This document shows, in pieces, positions 7,773 to 15,275 of a stretch of 64,000 bases of DNA (its first letter is position 1; each line of letters starts with the position of its first letter). The notes below the pieces were generated by a model. The model was not told where the DNA came from. It was given only the letters and a program-made list of their open reading frames with translations, and made no database searches. Source of the stretch: Allohoeflea poritis (lineage in GTDB: Bacteria; Pseudomonadota; Alphaproteobacteria; Rhizobiales; Rhizobiaceae); assembly GCF_027889715.1 (NCBI RefSeq), contig NZ_JAPJZH010000018.1:1-64000 (forward strand), read 5' to 3'. Both the position numbers and the translations under genes were made by a program.

Positions 7773-9061
7773 TGTCCAGCGCCGAAGAAACGATCCATCG
7801 CCCGGTTTGGGATTCCGACGAAATGGCGGCCCGTCGCCGCAAGCGCTACGCGGCCGACCGCCGTCTCCAGCGCTACGGCGTCGCGGCGATCACCTTCGCG
7901 ATCGGGTTTCTTTTCCTGCTTGTCGCAACGCTGCTCTACACCGGAGCCTCGGCATTCGTGCAAACCAAGGCGCGCGTCACGATTGACCTGTCGTCCGCGG
8001 AAGTTTCGGCCGACGATCTGATGGGAGCGCCTTGGCGCAACATAGTGCGCAGTTCGCTGCTGGCGCTTGAGCCGACGGAGATTCCGCGCTCCGACCGGCG
8101 CGCCTATTTCCAGATGTTCACCTCGTCGGCTCCGTTCCTGGTGCGCGACCACGTGATCGCCAACCCGGATCTGATCGGCAAGTCTTTCGAGTTCAAAATT
8201 CCGTTCTCCGATCCGCTGGACCAGTTCGCCAAGGGGCAGATCTCGCGTGACACGCCCGAGGACCGCCGCCGCGTCAGCAACCAGCAGATCGGCTGGTTTG
8301 ACAAGCTCCAGGCATCCGGCGTCGTGTCCAAGCCCTTCAACTGGGGCCTGATCCTCAACCCGGATTCGCGCTTCCCCGAACTCGCGGGTCTTGCCGGCGC
8401 CATTTCGGGGTCCTTCTGGGCGCTGCTGGTCTGTTTCCTGATCAGTTTCCCGGTGGGTGTAGCGGCAGCGATCTATCTTGAGGAGTTCGCGCCGAAGAAC
8501 CGGCTGACGGATATTATCGAGATCAACATCAACAATCTGGCCGCCGTGCCGTCCGTGGTTTTCGGCCTGCTTGGACTTGCGGTGTTCCTCGGTTGGTTCG
8601 GCCTGCCGCGTTCCGCGCCGCTCGTCGGCGGCATGGTGCTTTCGCTGATGACGCTGCCGACGATGATCATCGTCACCCGCGCGGCCCTGCGTTCGGTTCC
8701 CTCGTCGATCAGGGAAGCGGCGCTCGGCATCGGGGCGTCCCGGCACGAGGCGATCCTGCACCACATGCTGCCGCTGTCCATGCCGACCATCCTGACCGGT
8801 ACGATCATTGGTCTCGCACAGGCGCTGGGCGAAACGGCGCCGCTGCTGCTGATCGGAATGAATGCGTTCATTACAAGCCCGCCCGAGGGTGTGTTCTCGG
8901 CGTCCACCGCGCTGCCGACGCAGATCTATATCTGGGCGGACAGCCCGGAGCGCGGGTTCGTCTCGCGCACATCTGCGGCCATTCTTGTGCTGCTCGGCTT
9001 TCTTGTCCTGATGAACGGGCTTGCCGTCTTCCTGAGGAACCGGTTCGAGCGTCGTTGGTAA
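7772..9061 (+). CDS. pstA: Phosphate ABC transporter permease PstA
   Basis: Second permease subunit, 429 residues, partner of PstC. It has a cytoplasmic N-terminus rich in Arg/Lys, one early transmembrane helix (about 33-55), a long extracytoplasmic domain, and then the BPD_transp_1 core with the EAA-type motif ALGIGASRHEAILHHMLPLS. It starts at ATG 7772 inside the pstC stop codon. The extended N-terminal region is typical of the rhizobial PstA/PstC pair. A 90-bp gap without obvious signals precedes pstB. Confidence 0.95.
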   Translation: MSSAEETIHRPVWDSDEMAARRRKRYAADRRLQRYGVAAITFAIGFLFLLVATLLYTGASAFVQTKARVTIDLSSAEVSADDLMGAPWRNIVRSSLLALEPTEIPRSDRRAYFQMFTSSAPFLVRDHVIANPDLIGKSFEFKIPFSDPLDQFAKGQISRDTPEDRRRVSNQQIGWFDKLQASGVVSKPFNWGLILNPDSRFPELAGLAGAISGSFWALLVCFLISFPVGVAAAIYLEEFAPKNRLTDIIEININNLAAVPSVVFGLLGLAVFLGWFGLPRSAPLVGGMVLSLMTLPTMIIVTRAALRSVPSSIREAALGIGASRHEAILHHMLPLSMPTILTGTIIGLAQALGETAPLLLIGMNAFITSPPEGVFSASTALPTQIYIWADSPERGFVSRTSAAILVLLGFLVLMNGLAVFLRNRFERRW

Positions 9062-9152
9062 CGGAGCGTTGGTTGGGTAATGTTGTATTGCTGCGGTTGC
9101 GCGTACCCCTCTTGGGTGCAAAAACCGAATAAATGGGGTCTTGAGGATGAAC

Positions 9153-9965
9153 ATGATGTCTGAAGCAGCGGTTGAAGAAGCGGTTGGTGCCAAGGTTGAT
9201 TCCCAGCCGCCCGTCAAGATGCAAGGCCGCATGGTGTGTGTCTATTATGGCGACTCGCAGGCTCTTTACGACGTGAACCTGGACATTCGGAAGAACCAGG
9301 TCACCGCGCTGATCGGACCATCCGGTTGCGGTAAATCCACCTTCCTGCGCTGCCTCAACCGCATGAACGACACGATTGACACGTGCCAGGTCAAGGGCAG
9401 CATCACACTCGATGGCGGCGACATCTACGATGCATCCGTCGATGTGGTCGAACTGCGCGCCCGGGTCGGGATGGTGTTCCAGAAGCCGAACCCCTTTCCG
9501 AAATCGATCTACGAGAACATCGCATACGGCCCGCGCATTCACGGTCTGGCAAGAACCAAGTCCGAATTCGACGAGATCGTCGAAACGAGCCTGCGCAAGG
9601 CCGGCCTGTTCGAAGAGGTCAAGGACCGTCTCACCTCGCCCGGAACCGGTCTTTCCGGCGGTCAGCAGCAGCGCCTGTGCATCGCCCGCGCCATTGCCGT
9701 CAGCCCGGAAGTGATCCTGATGGACGAGCCGTGCTCGGCACTCGACCCGATCGCCACCGCCAAGGTGGAGGAACTGATCGACGAGTTGCGCCAGAATTTC
9801 ACCATCGTCATTGTCACCCACTCCATGCAGCAGGCCGCGCGTGTCTCGCAGCGCACGGCGATGTTCCACCTCGGCAACCTCGTCGAAGAGGGTGATACCG
9901 ACAAAATGTTCACCAATCCGGACGATCAGCGTACGCAGGACTACATAACCGGCCGATTTGGCTGA
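9153..9965 (+). CDS. pstB: Phosphate ABC transporter ATP-binding protein PstB
   Basis: ATPase subunit of the Pst importer, about 270 residues. It carries Walker [10 protein letters not shown], the Q-loop ([10 protein letters not shown]), the signature LSGGQQQRL, Walker [14 protein letters not shown] and the switch histidine in VTHSMQQA. Several in-frame starts are close together (TTG 9141, ATG 9147, 9153, 9156); GAGG at 9143-9146 favours ATG 9153 or 9156. It lies 22 bp before phoU. It also takes part with PhoU and PhoR in repressing PhoB when phosphate is plentiful. Confidence 0.97.
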   Translation: MMSEAAVEEAVGAKVDSQPPVKMQGRMVCVYYGDSQALYDVNLDIRKNQVTALIGPSGCGKSTFLRCLNRMNDTIDTCQVKGSITLDGGDIYDASVDVVELRARVGMVFQKPNPFPKSIYENIAYGPRIHGLARTKSEFDEIVETSLRKAGLFEEVKDRLTSPGTGLSGGQQQRLCIARAIAVSPEVILMDEPCSALDPIATAKVEELIDELRQNFTIVIVTHSMQQAARVSQRTAMFHLGNLVEEGDTDKMFTNPDDQRTQDYITGRFG

Positions 9966-9987
9966 TCTTGTCGAGACAGGAACGATC

Positions 9988-10722
9988 ATGACCGACGAAT
10001 CCAACCAGGCGTCGCTTGCAGCGCATATAGTCACGTCCTACGACGAGGACCTGCAGTATCTGGTCCGCCGCATCGCCGAAATGGGCGGCGTGGCAGAACG
10101 GATGCTGGAAGAAGCTGTCGTCTCGCTGGTCAATTCCGACCCGGCTCTGTCCCAGAAGGTGATTTCTGACGATCTCCTGCTCGACGACGCCGAGCGGCAG
10201 ATCGGCGAAAAGGCTGTTCTGATCATCGCAAAGCGGCAGCCGATGGCCGCGGACCTGCGCGACGTGATCGGAGCGATCCGCATCGCCGCCGATCTGGAAC
10301 GGGTCGGTGATATGGCCAAGAACATCGCCAAGCGCGTGCTTGCGGTTCAGGGCATGGCCCAGCCGAAAAAGCTGGTTCGCGGTCTCGATCATCTGGCCGA
10401 ACTTGCGCTGACACAGCTCAAGGAAGTGCTCGACGCCTACTCGCAGCGCTCCGCCGAAATGGCCAATTCGATTCGCGAGCGCGATGACGAGATCGATGCG
10501 ATCTATACCTCGTTGTTCCGCGAATTGCTGACATACATGATGGAAGATCCGCGCAATATCACCGCTTGTACGCATCTGCTTTTCTGCGCCAAGAACATCG
10601 AGCGGATCGGCGACCACGCCACCAATATTGCCGAAGTGGTCTACTACATTGCGACCGGCGACCAACTGGTCAATGATCGGCCGAAGGACGACGAGACCGC
10701 GACTGTCGGTGCCGGAGACTAG
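9988..10722 (+). CDS. phoU: Phosphate signalling protein PhoU
   Basis: All-helical negative regulator linking Pst transporter activity to PhoR, 244 residues. Two PhoU three-helix repeats are visible, each with the metal-binding signature E/DxxxD: RIAADLERVGDMAKN in the first and CAKNIERIGDHATN in the second. ATG 9988 follows AGGAACG; an upstream in-frame start at 9958 would overlap pstB and lacks a ribosome site. It lies between pstB and phoB as in most alphaproteobacteria. Confidence 0.96.
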   Translation: MTDESNQASLAAHIVTSYDEDLQYLVRRIAEMGGVAERMLEEAVVSLVNSDPALSQKVISDDLLLDDAERQIGEKAVLIIAKRQPMAADLRDVIGAIRIAADLERVGDMAKNIAKRVLAVQGMAQPKKLVRGLDHLAELALTQLKEVLDAYSQRSAEMANSIRERDDEIDAIYTSLFRELLTYMMEDPRNITACTHLLFCAKNIERIGDHATNIAEVVYYIATGDQLVNDRPKDDETATVGAGD

Positions 10723-10760
10723 GCTGTCGTGCCCGAACGGGTTGCCGCTGGAGAATTCTT

Positions 10761-11450
10761 ATGGGCATAGCACCGCATATTACCGTCGTTGAAGACGAAG
10801 AGGCGCTCAGCGTCCTGTTGCGTTACAACCTCGAGGCCGAGGGATATGATGTCGAGACCGTGTTGCGCGGCGACGAGGCTGAACTCAAGCTTCAGGAGCG
10901 CGTACCGGATTTGTTGATCCTCGACTGGATGTTGCCCGGCCTGTCCGGCATCGAACTGTGCAGGCGCCTGCGGGTGCGGCCCGAGACCGAAAGGCTGCCG
11001 ATCATTCTTCTGACCGCGCGCGGCGAAGAGAGCGAGCGGGTGCGCGGCCTGTCGACCGGTGCCGACGATTATGTCGTCAAGCCGTTCTCGACGCCCGAAC
11101 TGATGGCGCGCGTGCGGGCGCTACTGCGCCGGGTCAAGCCGGAATCGATCTCGACCGTGCTCAAGAGCGGCGATATCGAGCTCGACCGCGAGACCCATCG
11201 CGTCTACCGGCGCGGCCGCGAGATCAAGCTGGGGCCGACGGAATTCCGGCTTCTGGAGTTCTTCATGACATCGCCGACGCGCGTATTCTCGCGCTCCCAG
11301 CTTCTCGATGGTGTCTGGGGTCACGACATCTATGTGGACGAGCGCACGGTCGACGTGCATGTCGGGCGGCTTCGAAAGGCGCTCAATCTTTCCAACATGC
11401 GCGATGTCATCCGCACCGTGCGGGGCGCCGGTTACTCGCTCGAGAACTAG
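10761..11450 (+). CDS. phoB: Phosphate regulon response regulator PhoB
   Basis: OmpR/PhoB-class transcription factor, 229 residues. The receiver domain (about 1-120) has the acidic pair EDEE, the phosphoacceptor Asp in LILDWMLPG and the conserved Lys in YVVKPFS. The winged-helix domain (about 130-229) ends in VHVGRLRKAL and IRTVRGAGYSL. It is phosphorylated by PhoR and binds the Pho boxes at 5171-5210. ATG 10761 follows CTGGAGAA. It closes the pho-pst operon, and prophage remnants begin directly downstream. Confidence 0.97.
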   Translation: MGIAPHITVVEDEEALSVLLRYNLEAEGYDVETVLRGDEAELKLQERVPDLLILDWMLPGLSGIELCRRLRVRPETERLPIILLTARGEESERVRGLSTGADDYVVKPFSTPELMARVRALLRRVKPESISTVLKSGDIELDRETHRVYRRGREIKLGPTEFRLLEFFMTSPTRVFSRSQLLDGVWGHDIYVDERTVDVHVGRLRKALNLSNMRDVIRTVRGAGYSLEN

Positions 11451-11694
11451 AGCGAGTTATGGTTAGTTTGACGCATTTGACCGTAGCGATTTTGGTTTCT
11501 GGCTAGACGGTTGCACGCCGTGGTGCCACTCCACCACAAGTGCAAGCCAACGACGCCAGAGGGGCAAAATCGCCCTGCCCGTTCAACGATGCTTTCCAAT
11601 GACTTGTTCCTTTCCAGGGTGGGGAAAATCGGCCCATCGGCGTTGTTGCGCCGCTTGCCCGATGCCCCACATCGCGCTGCGCGACGCGCCTATC

Positions 11695-12075
11695 GGTAGC
11701 GAGACATCGACGATCAAGCAGGTTGCGATCAACTCGGCCGGCGCGATCGAACAGGTTCTCAAATTCGTCGCCACCTGGGCGGGATCTGATCCGGAAGCCG
11801 TCAATGTCGCTCCGAACCTGGATTTCATTGACCGGTCTCTATCACCGCAGGAAATCGTCGGTCTGGTCCAAGGCTGGCAGTCCGGCGCCTATTCGAAACA
11901 GACGCTATTCGACAATCTGCAGCGCGGCGAGATCATCAGCGACGATGTCACCTTTGAGGAAGAGGAAGATCGTATCGCCGAAGATCCGTCGTTGATTCCG
12001 CCGCCGACCAATGATGGCGCCGCCGACCTCGGCAATGGCGCCGCCGCCGATGACGACGATAACACTGACGAGTAG
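11695..12075 (+). pseudogene. Truncated phage portal-like protein, DUF4055 C-terminus
   Basis: The last 126 residues resemble the end of DUF4055 phage portal-like proteins: an SETSxIKQ...AIEQVLKFVATWAG helix, then DFIDRSLSPQEIVGLVQ, WQSGAYSKQTLFDNLQRGEI and an acidic tail. Full proteins are about 450-500 residues, so roughly three quarters is missing. The frame upstream of about 11695 codes for Cys/Arg/Pro-rich sequence with no resemblance. The intergenic part 11451-11694 shows nothing else. Confidence 0.7.
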
Positions 12076-12079
12076 GTTT

Positions 12080-12250
12080 ATGATCGGCAGAATTCGCAGC
12101 TGGTTCCGCAAGCACCGCCTTCGGCAGGAATTGGAGTACGCTTGCTTCGAGCGAGCGATTGCCGTTGCGCGCGGTGATCGCGAGCGCGCAGACAGGCTCG
12201 GGCAGGTCGTTCTGAGCCTGCATCATCAACTTTTTCAGGAAACACCCTGA
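12080..12250 (+). CDS. Small basic phage-associated protein
   Basis: A 56-residue ORF that starts 4 bp after the portal remnant, at ATG 12080. The protein is basic and helical (RIRSWFRKHRLRQELEY, then AVARGDRERADRLGQVV). Small genes in this place are common between portal and head genes of related phages. No domain is recognised. It could be intact, because its size is normal for such accessory proteins. Confidence 0.5.
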   Translation: MIGRIRSWFRKHRLRQELEYACFERAIAVARGDRERADRLGQVVLSLHHQLFQETP

Positions 12251-12254
12251 GAGA

Positions 12255-12306
12255 GGGCCCGCGGATGGGACAGAGATTGATCACTCCGTCGCTATGAAGC
12301 GGGCCC
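12255..12306. repeat. 8-bp inverted repeat with 36-nt spacer
   Basis: GGGCCCGC at 12255-12262 is mirrored exactly by GCGGGCCC at 12299-12306, just after the small phage gene and before the end of the convergent secreted-protein gene. It may act as a transcriptional barrier or terminator stem, but there is no T-tract. Confidence 0.35.
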
Positions 12307-12322
12307 AATGTTCTGTCGGATG

Positions 12323-12682
12323 CTACTCCGGTACGATCTGAAAGCAGCCTTCCGCCTCTTTGCCCTTCACATTCTCCACGCGCAACGAGGTTGTATTCAC
12401 GATTATGCACCGATCGGCGTGAACCGGCACTCTTCGTGTTTGGTTGCCGGCACCAAGTTCGAAATAAGATGGGTAGTCGCCGGTCGAGCAGACGACAAGG
12501 GTCCTGGGCTCAGCACCATTGTAAAGGAAGTAGTCTTTGTCTGGTTCGCCGGTACCAGCGTAGAATTTGAACTTGTCGCTGTCGCAGTATCCCGTGGCGA
12601 CAACCCCCTCTTTTTTTTCTGCACCAGCGTTTGCGGGAAGCAAAAGCGCTGCGAAGACAAAGGTCAGTATTGCTAGTTTCAT
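12323..12682 (-). CDS. Small secreted protein of unknown function
   Basis: 119 residues with a clear Sec signal peptide (MKLAILTFVFAALLLPANAGA), then a compact mature domain of about 98 residues containing four cysteines that could form two disulfides (TGYCDSD, VVCSTG, DRCIIV, GCFQIV). ATG 12682 is preceded by GGGGGA on the minus strand. It lies antisense to the phage genes and is AT-richer than the surroundings, which suggests a later insertion. No family is recognised. Confidence 0.65.
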   Translation of the reverse strand: MKLAILTFVFAALLLPANAGAEKKEGVVATGYCDSDKFKFYAGTGEPDKDYFLYNGAEPRTLVVCSTGDYPSYFELGAGNQTRRVPVHADRCIIVNTTSLRVENVKGKEAEGCFQIVPE

Positions 12683-12780
12683 GACACATCCCCCTGTTGT
12701 GATTATTTGGCAAATACAATTAAGACTCGCACGCGGATGAATTGCAACCAGCAGACCAGAAAGACAACTAAAAAGTTAAA

Positions 12781-12853
12781 GCGGATTTGCTCATGGTGAG
12801 CTAACGGCCTTCCAAGCCGCCAAGGATGGGTTCGATTCCCTCAGTCCGCTCCA
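12781..12853 (+). tRNA. Degenerate tRNA-Gly(UCC)-like sequence
   Basis: The acceptor stem GCGGATT/AGTCCGC (one T-G wobble), D-arm GCTC/GAGC with a 5-nt loop, anticodon loop CTTCCAA (UCC), T-loop TTCGATT and encoded CCA are all present. The T-stem keeps only three pairs, the anticodon stem has a terminal A-C mismatch and spacing after the D-arm is irregular. It is either a divergent phage tRNA or a tRNA pseudogene; automatic callers may miss it. Confidence 0.5.
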
Positions 12854-12979
12854 GTTTCATGATGGATCGGCTTGGTCGAGAGGATGGCACTCTCCGAAGG
12901 CGAATATCGCCCGCCCAATCGCGCGAGAGGCGGTGGGCCAAGCCGTTAAGGTGTAACGGCCGTAGCCCCATCATGAAAG
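12854..12979 (+). ncRNA. Candidate structured RNA closed by an 11-bp stem
   Basis: Directly after the tRNA-like CCA, TTTCATGATGG (12855-12865) pairs perfectly with CCATCATGAAA (12968-12978). Nested inside are GGCTTGG/CCAAGCC (12869-12875 with 12938-12944) and three hairpins: GAGAG/CTCTC (12878-12894), GGCGA/TCGCC (12899-12911) and CCGCC/GGCGG (12911-12933). A further stem around GTTA-AGGTG-TAAC (12945-12957) competes with the second helix. No ORF with coding character lies here. The multi-helix layout argues for a folded RNA, although the strand and function are unknown. Confidence 0.45.
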
Positions 12980-13354
12980 CCACGCCTCATGCAATGAGGC
13001 AGAAGCAGCGAAATTGATGGTTCCTCGTGCTGTCGATCGTTGCGAGGCCGGGGCTCCGCCGCACTTGGCCCCGGCCCTCACCATCCGCCGGGCGAAAAGC
13101 CGATCCAGACGCTTCGCCGAATGGAGAAAGAACGGACTTTCGACTAGACACAACGAACCAGCCTGTGATGCATTCATGGCAATCCCTACCGTGAAGGCCA
13201 TACATGTTGGGTTCCGACAGAGCCATATAGCACTGGGCCAGCTCCGAGCCTGAAGATCGGAGCCAGTCCCACCTCGGCGCGAGATTGCCGACAGCACCCG
13301 CTATGATAGAACGCTCCTGTGGGGTATGTTCAGCGAATCTATGGAGTATTGCGT
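12980..13354. other. Gene-free stretch with two hairpins
   Basis: No convincing gene. GCCTCAT-GCA-ATGAGGC (12984-13000) is a perfect 7-bp hairpin. GGCCGGGGC (13053-13061) is mirrored by GCCCCGGCC about 13 nt later. Neither has a T-tract. The remainder to the lipoprotein gene shows nothing recognisable apart from its ribosome-binding site GGAG at 13343-13346. Confidence 0.5.
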
Positions 13355-13777
13355 ATGAGAGACGGTGTGTTTTCGTCCGTGCCAGCAATTGTTGGCCTGT
13401 GTGCTCTGGTCCTGTCGGGTTGCGTTTCAAGCTCACAGGACCTGGTGGAGAGTTCGAGCAACAAGCGGACCTTTACAGTCAGCCAGAACTATCAGCAGGT
13501 CTACCGGAACATCAGCAAGACAGCGAGCCAGTGCCTGACACGCGGCATCGTGCTGTCCAGTCAGGCGTCCTGGGATGTCGACGCACAGCTCTACAGTGAG
13601 CTGGGGTATGGCGAGATCGATTTCTACCTGAACAATGTCGGCAAGGATTTCTACGCGACGGCAAAAGTCGAGCGACAGGGATCTGGGACCAAGGTGACGG
13701 TCGTGTCTCGGGAACGGTTCAAGGACCGGTTTTCCGACAGTTTCCAGCGATGGGCGAAGGGATCGACTGCCTGCTGA
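13355..13777 (+). CDS. Small lipoprotein of unknown function
   Basis: 140 residues. A type II signal peptide ends at the lipobox LSGC (about residue 22), followed by a serine-rich linker and a domain of about 110 residues (YQQVYRNISKTASQCLTRG near its start), an arrangement shared by many small envelope lipoproteins. ATG 13355 follows GGAG by 8 bp; an upstream GTG at 13319 would disrupt the signal peptide. It stands alone inside the prophage relic, possibly a lysogenic-conversion gene. No specific family was identified. Confidence 0.7.
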   Translation: MRDGVFSSVPAIVGLCALVLSGCVSSSQDLVESSSNKRTFTVSQNYQQVYRNISKTASQCLTRGIVLSSQASWDVDAQLYSELGYGEIDFYLNNVGKDFYATAKVERQGSGTKVTVVSRERFKDRFSDSFQRWAKGSTAC

Positions 13778-13785
13778 TCAGCAGG

Positions 13786-14085
13786 TCAGCCGGCCAGTAG
13801 AGCACGCAGAGCAGCCTCTGGCTCCTTCTGCACAACACGCATCAATTGACGCGCTGGGCCAGGAACAGCGCGCTCACCCTGCTCCCATTTCTTGTAGCCG
13901 GACAAGCTGATACCGAACAGACGCGCCATTTGTTCTTGTGTGAGGTCGAGGGTGTCGCGGATCGCACGCGGATCGATGTTGTTGGTATCGATTTCGTGCA
14001 CCACCGCACCCGGGACGTCTTCGCCACGGGTATGGGCAAGGGCCTCGCTCATGGCCTGAATAAGGTCGTCTCCAAACTTGGTCAT
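13786..14085 (-). CDS. XRE-family antitoxin of a RelE/HigB-type pair
   Basis: 99 residues. The C-terminal half is a helix-turn-helix of the XRE/HigA class (LDLTQEQMARLFGISLSGYKKWEQGERAV). The N-terminal part would wrap the toxin. The start overlaps the toxin stop by 4 bp (ATGA), giving toxin-first order as in higBA. It probably represses its own operon through the twin dyads at 14458-14493. Confidence 0.85.
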   Translation of the reverse strand: MTKFGDDLIQAMSEALAHTRGEDVPGAVVHEIDTNNIDPRAIRDTLDLTQEQMARLFGISLSGYKKWEQGERAVPGPARQLMRVVQKEPEAALRALLAG

Positions 14086-14447
14086 GGCTTTTTCCTCTTG
14101 GCTTCGGCGGCGATCTGCTTGGCAATCTCCGCAACGATCTTCGCCTCAGCAGGCGTCAGATCCGTCTTTTGGTTCTTCGGGTATGCAAGCAACGCATGGA
14201 TGGGTTCATCGTCGCTGTACCAGTAGTATACCACCCGAGCACCACCGCTCTTGCCCTTTCCCTTCGCGGGGATACGGACTTTTCGAACACCGCCTGCACC
14301 CTTGATCAGGCGCCCCTTGAACGGGTTCGCAGCCAACACCAGAAGGACCGCCTGGATTTCCTCCTCCGAGAGGAATGCTGACGCTGTCCTGCGGAACGAG
14401 GGTGCTTCAACGACTGCTTGCAAGGGCGCATCGGCGACTGTTTGCAT
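14082..14447 (-). CDS. RelE/HigB-type toxin (predicted mRNA interferase)
   Basis: About 121 residues. The core RelE/ParE-superfamily strands are recognisable: FLSEEEIQAVLLVLAANPFKGRL, then GVRKVRIP, GGARVVYYW and IHALLAYPKNQKTDLTPAEAKIV. This subgroup of longer RelE-like toxins pairs with downstream XRE antitoxins. ATG 14447 is chosen; GTG 14453 is equally possible, and both lie next to the operators. The predicted action is ribosome-dependent mRNA cleavage, which is inference from the family. Confidence 0.82.
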   Translation of the reverse strand: MQTVADAPLQAVVEAPSFRRTASAFLSEEEIQAVLLVLAANPFKGRLIKGAGGVRKVRIPAKGKGKSGGARVVYYWYSDDEPIHALLAYPKNQKTDLTPAEAKIVAEIAKQIAAEAKRKKP

Positions 14448-14457
14448 GACCACATAT

Positions 14458-14493
14458 AACCCATTGGGTACTCAATTACAACCCCATTGGGTT
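14458..14493. promoter_or_regulatory. Twin dyad operators of the toxin-antitoxin operon
   Basis: ACCCATTGGGT (14459-14469) is a perfect palindrome, and AACCC-CATT-GGGTT (14480-14493) is a second dyad with the same half-site. Their centres are about 22 bp apart, two helical turns, which places two repressor dimers on one face directly upstream of the toxin start. It also lies just before the divergent head-protein remnant. Confidence 0.7.
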
Positions 14494-14519
14494 CTTTTCT
14501 TGCACCGATGGAGCGGTTC

Positions 14520-14891
14520 ATGACGGCCAATGAGGACCTACTGGACGCCAGTGTGCGGCATCAAGTAGGCATTCAACGCCTGTCGAACGGTGTAATTCGC
14601 AAGATAATCAATCTCCTCGCACGAGTCGATGAAGACATCGTGGCAAGGTTGCTTAAGTACGACCCGACCACGGGATCAAGGACCTTCAGCCAGCGGCGTC
14701 TGGAGAAGCTTCTAGAGGCCGTGCGCGAGGTCAACAAGGAAGCCTATGCCGCGCTGCGCAAGGAGCTGGGGAGTGAACTGAGGGCGCTTGCGGCCTACGA
14801 GGCCGAGTTTCAAGAGCAGATGATCTCTCGGGTGATCCCGGCCAATTGGGACATCGTCAAGCCCTCTGCCTCACACCTATATGCCGCATGA
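14520..14891 (+). pseudogene. Truncated phage minor head / head-morphogenesis protein
   Basis: 123 residues matching only the N-terminal part of minor head proteins (SPP1 gp7 / Mu F-like): MTANEDLLDASVRHQ, RRLEKLLEAVREVNKEAY, LRALAAYEAEFQ. Full-length homologues exceed 300 residues and carry the catalytic-like MuF core, which is absent here. ATG 14520 follows GGAG by 6 bp. The stop overlaps the next start (ATGA), so the truncation creates an apparently coupled pair. Confidence 0.65.
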
Positions 14892-15139
14892 GTAACGAGT
14901 TGCAACGGTTCCGCGTCGTCAAAGGCGACGGAAAACCGAAATCCTATCGCGCCAGGAAGCGCGGCGAAGTCGAGCAACTGACTTGTCAGGTCTGCGAAGC
15001 CGAGACAGGCGTTGCAACGTCACTGACATACGAAGGCCAGGCGAGCCCAATGATTGCCGACGGCAAACTGATCGACAGCACTCCGGGTCTCTACTGCGTC
15101 CATTGCCTCAGCCGGGGCAAGGTTACCCGGCTGCTGTAA
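14888..15139 (+). CDS. Small zinc-ribbon-like phage protein
   Basis: 83 residues with two cysteine knuckles, CQVC (about residue 33) and CVHC (about residue 70), expected to bind one zinc ion, preceded by a basic segment (KPKSYRARKRGE). It starts at ATG 14888 within the stop of the head-protein remnant. Its place before the scaffold gene is usual for phages with DUF4055 portals. The exact role is unknown. Confidence 0.6.
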   Translation: MSNELQRFRVVKGDGKPKSYRARKRGEVEQLTCQVCEAETGVATSLTYEGQASPMIADGKLIDSTPGLYCVHCLSRGKVTRLL

Positions 15140-15275
15140 CCCAACAATGATTTTCAGAATTCACCGGTTCTGCCGGTGATCCGTCGTTCGCCAGAGCGGC
15201 GGGGCGTGTGCGCGCCACCCGCAACCCAGAAACAGTAACCGCCGGCGATGCCGGCAACCTAGGAGTGATGAGGCG

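Noticed and set aside
12987-13436. 149-codon minus-strand frame across the gene-free part of the prophage relic
   Set aside because: It overlaps the signal peptide region of the lipoprotein gene, has no recognised motif and no ribosome site; the hairpin content of the region argues against coding.
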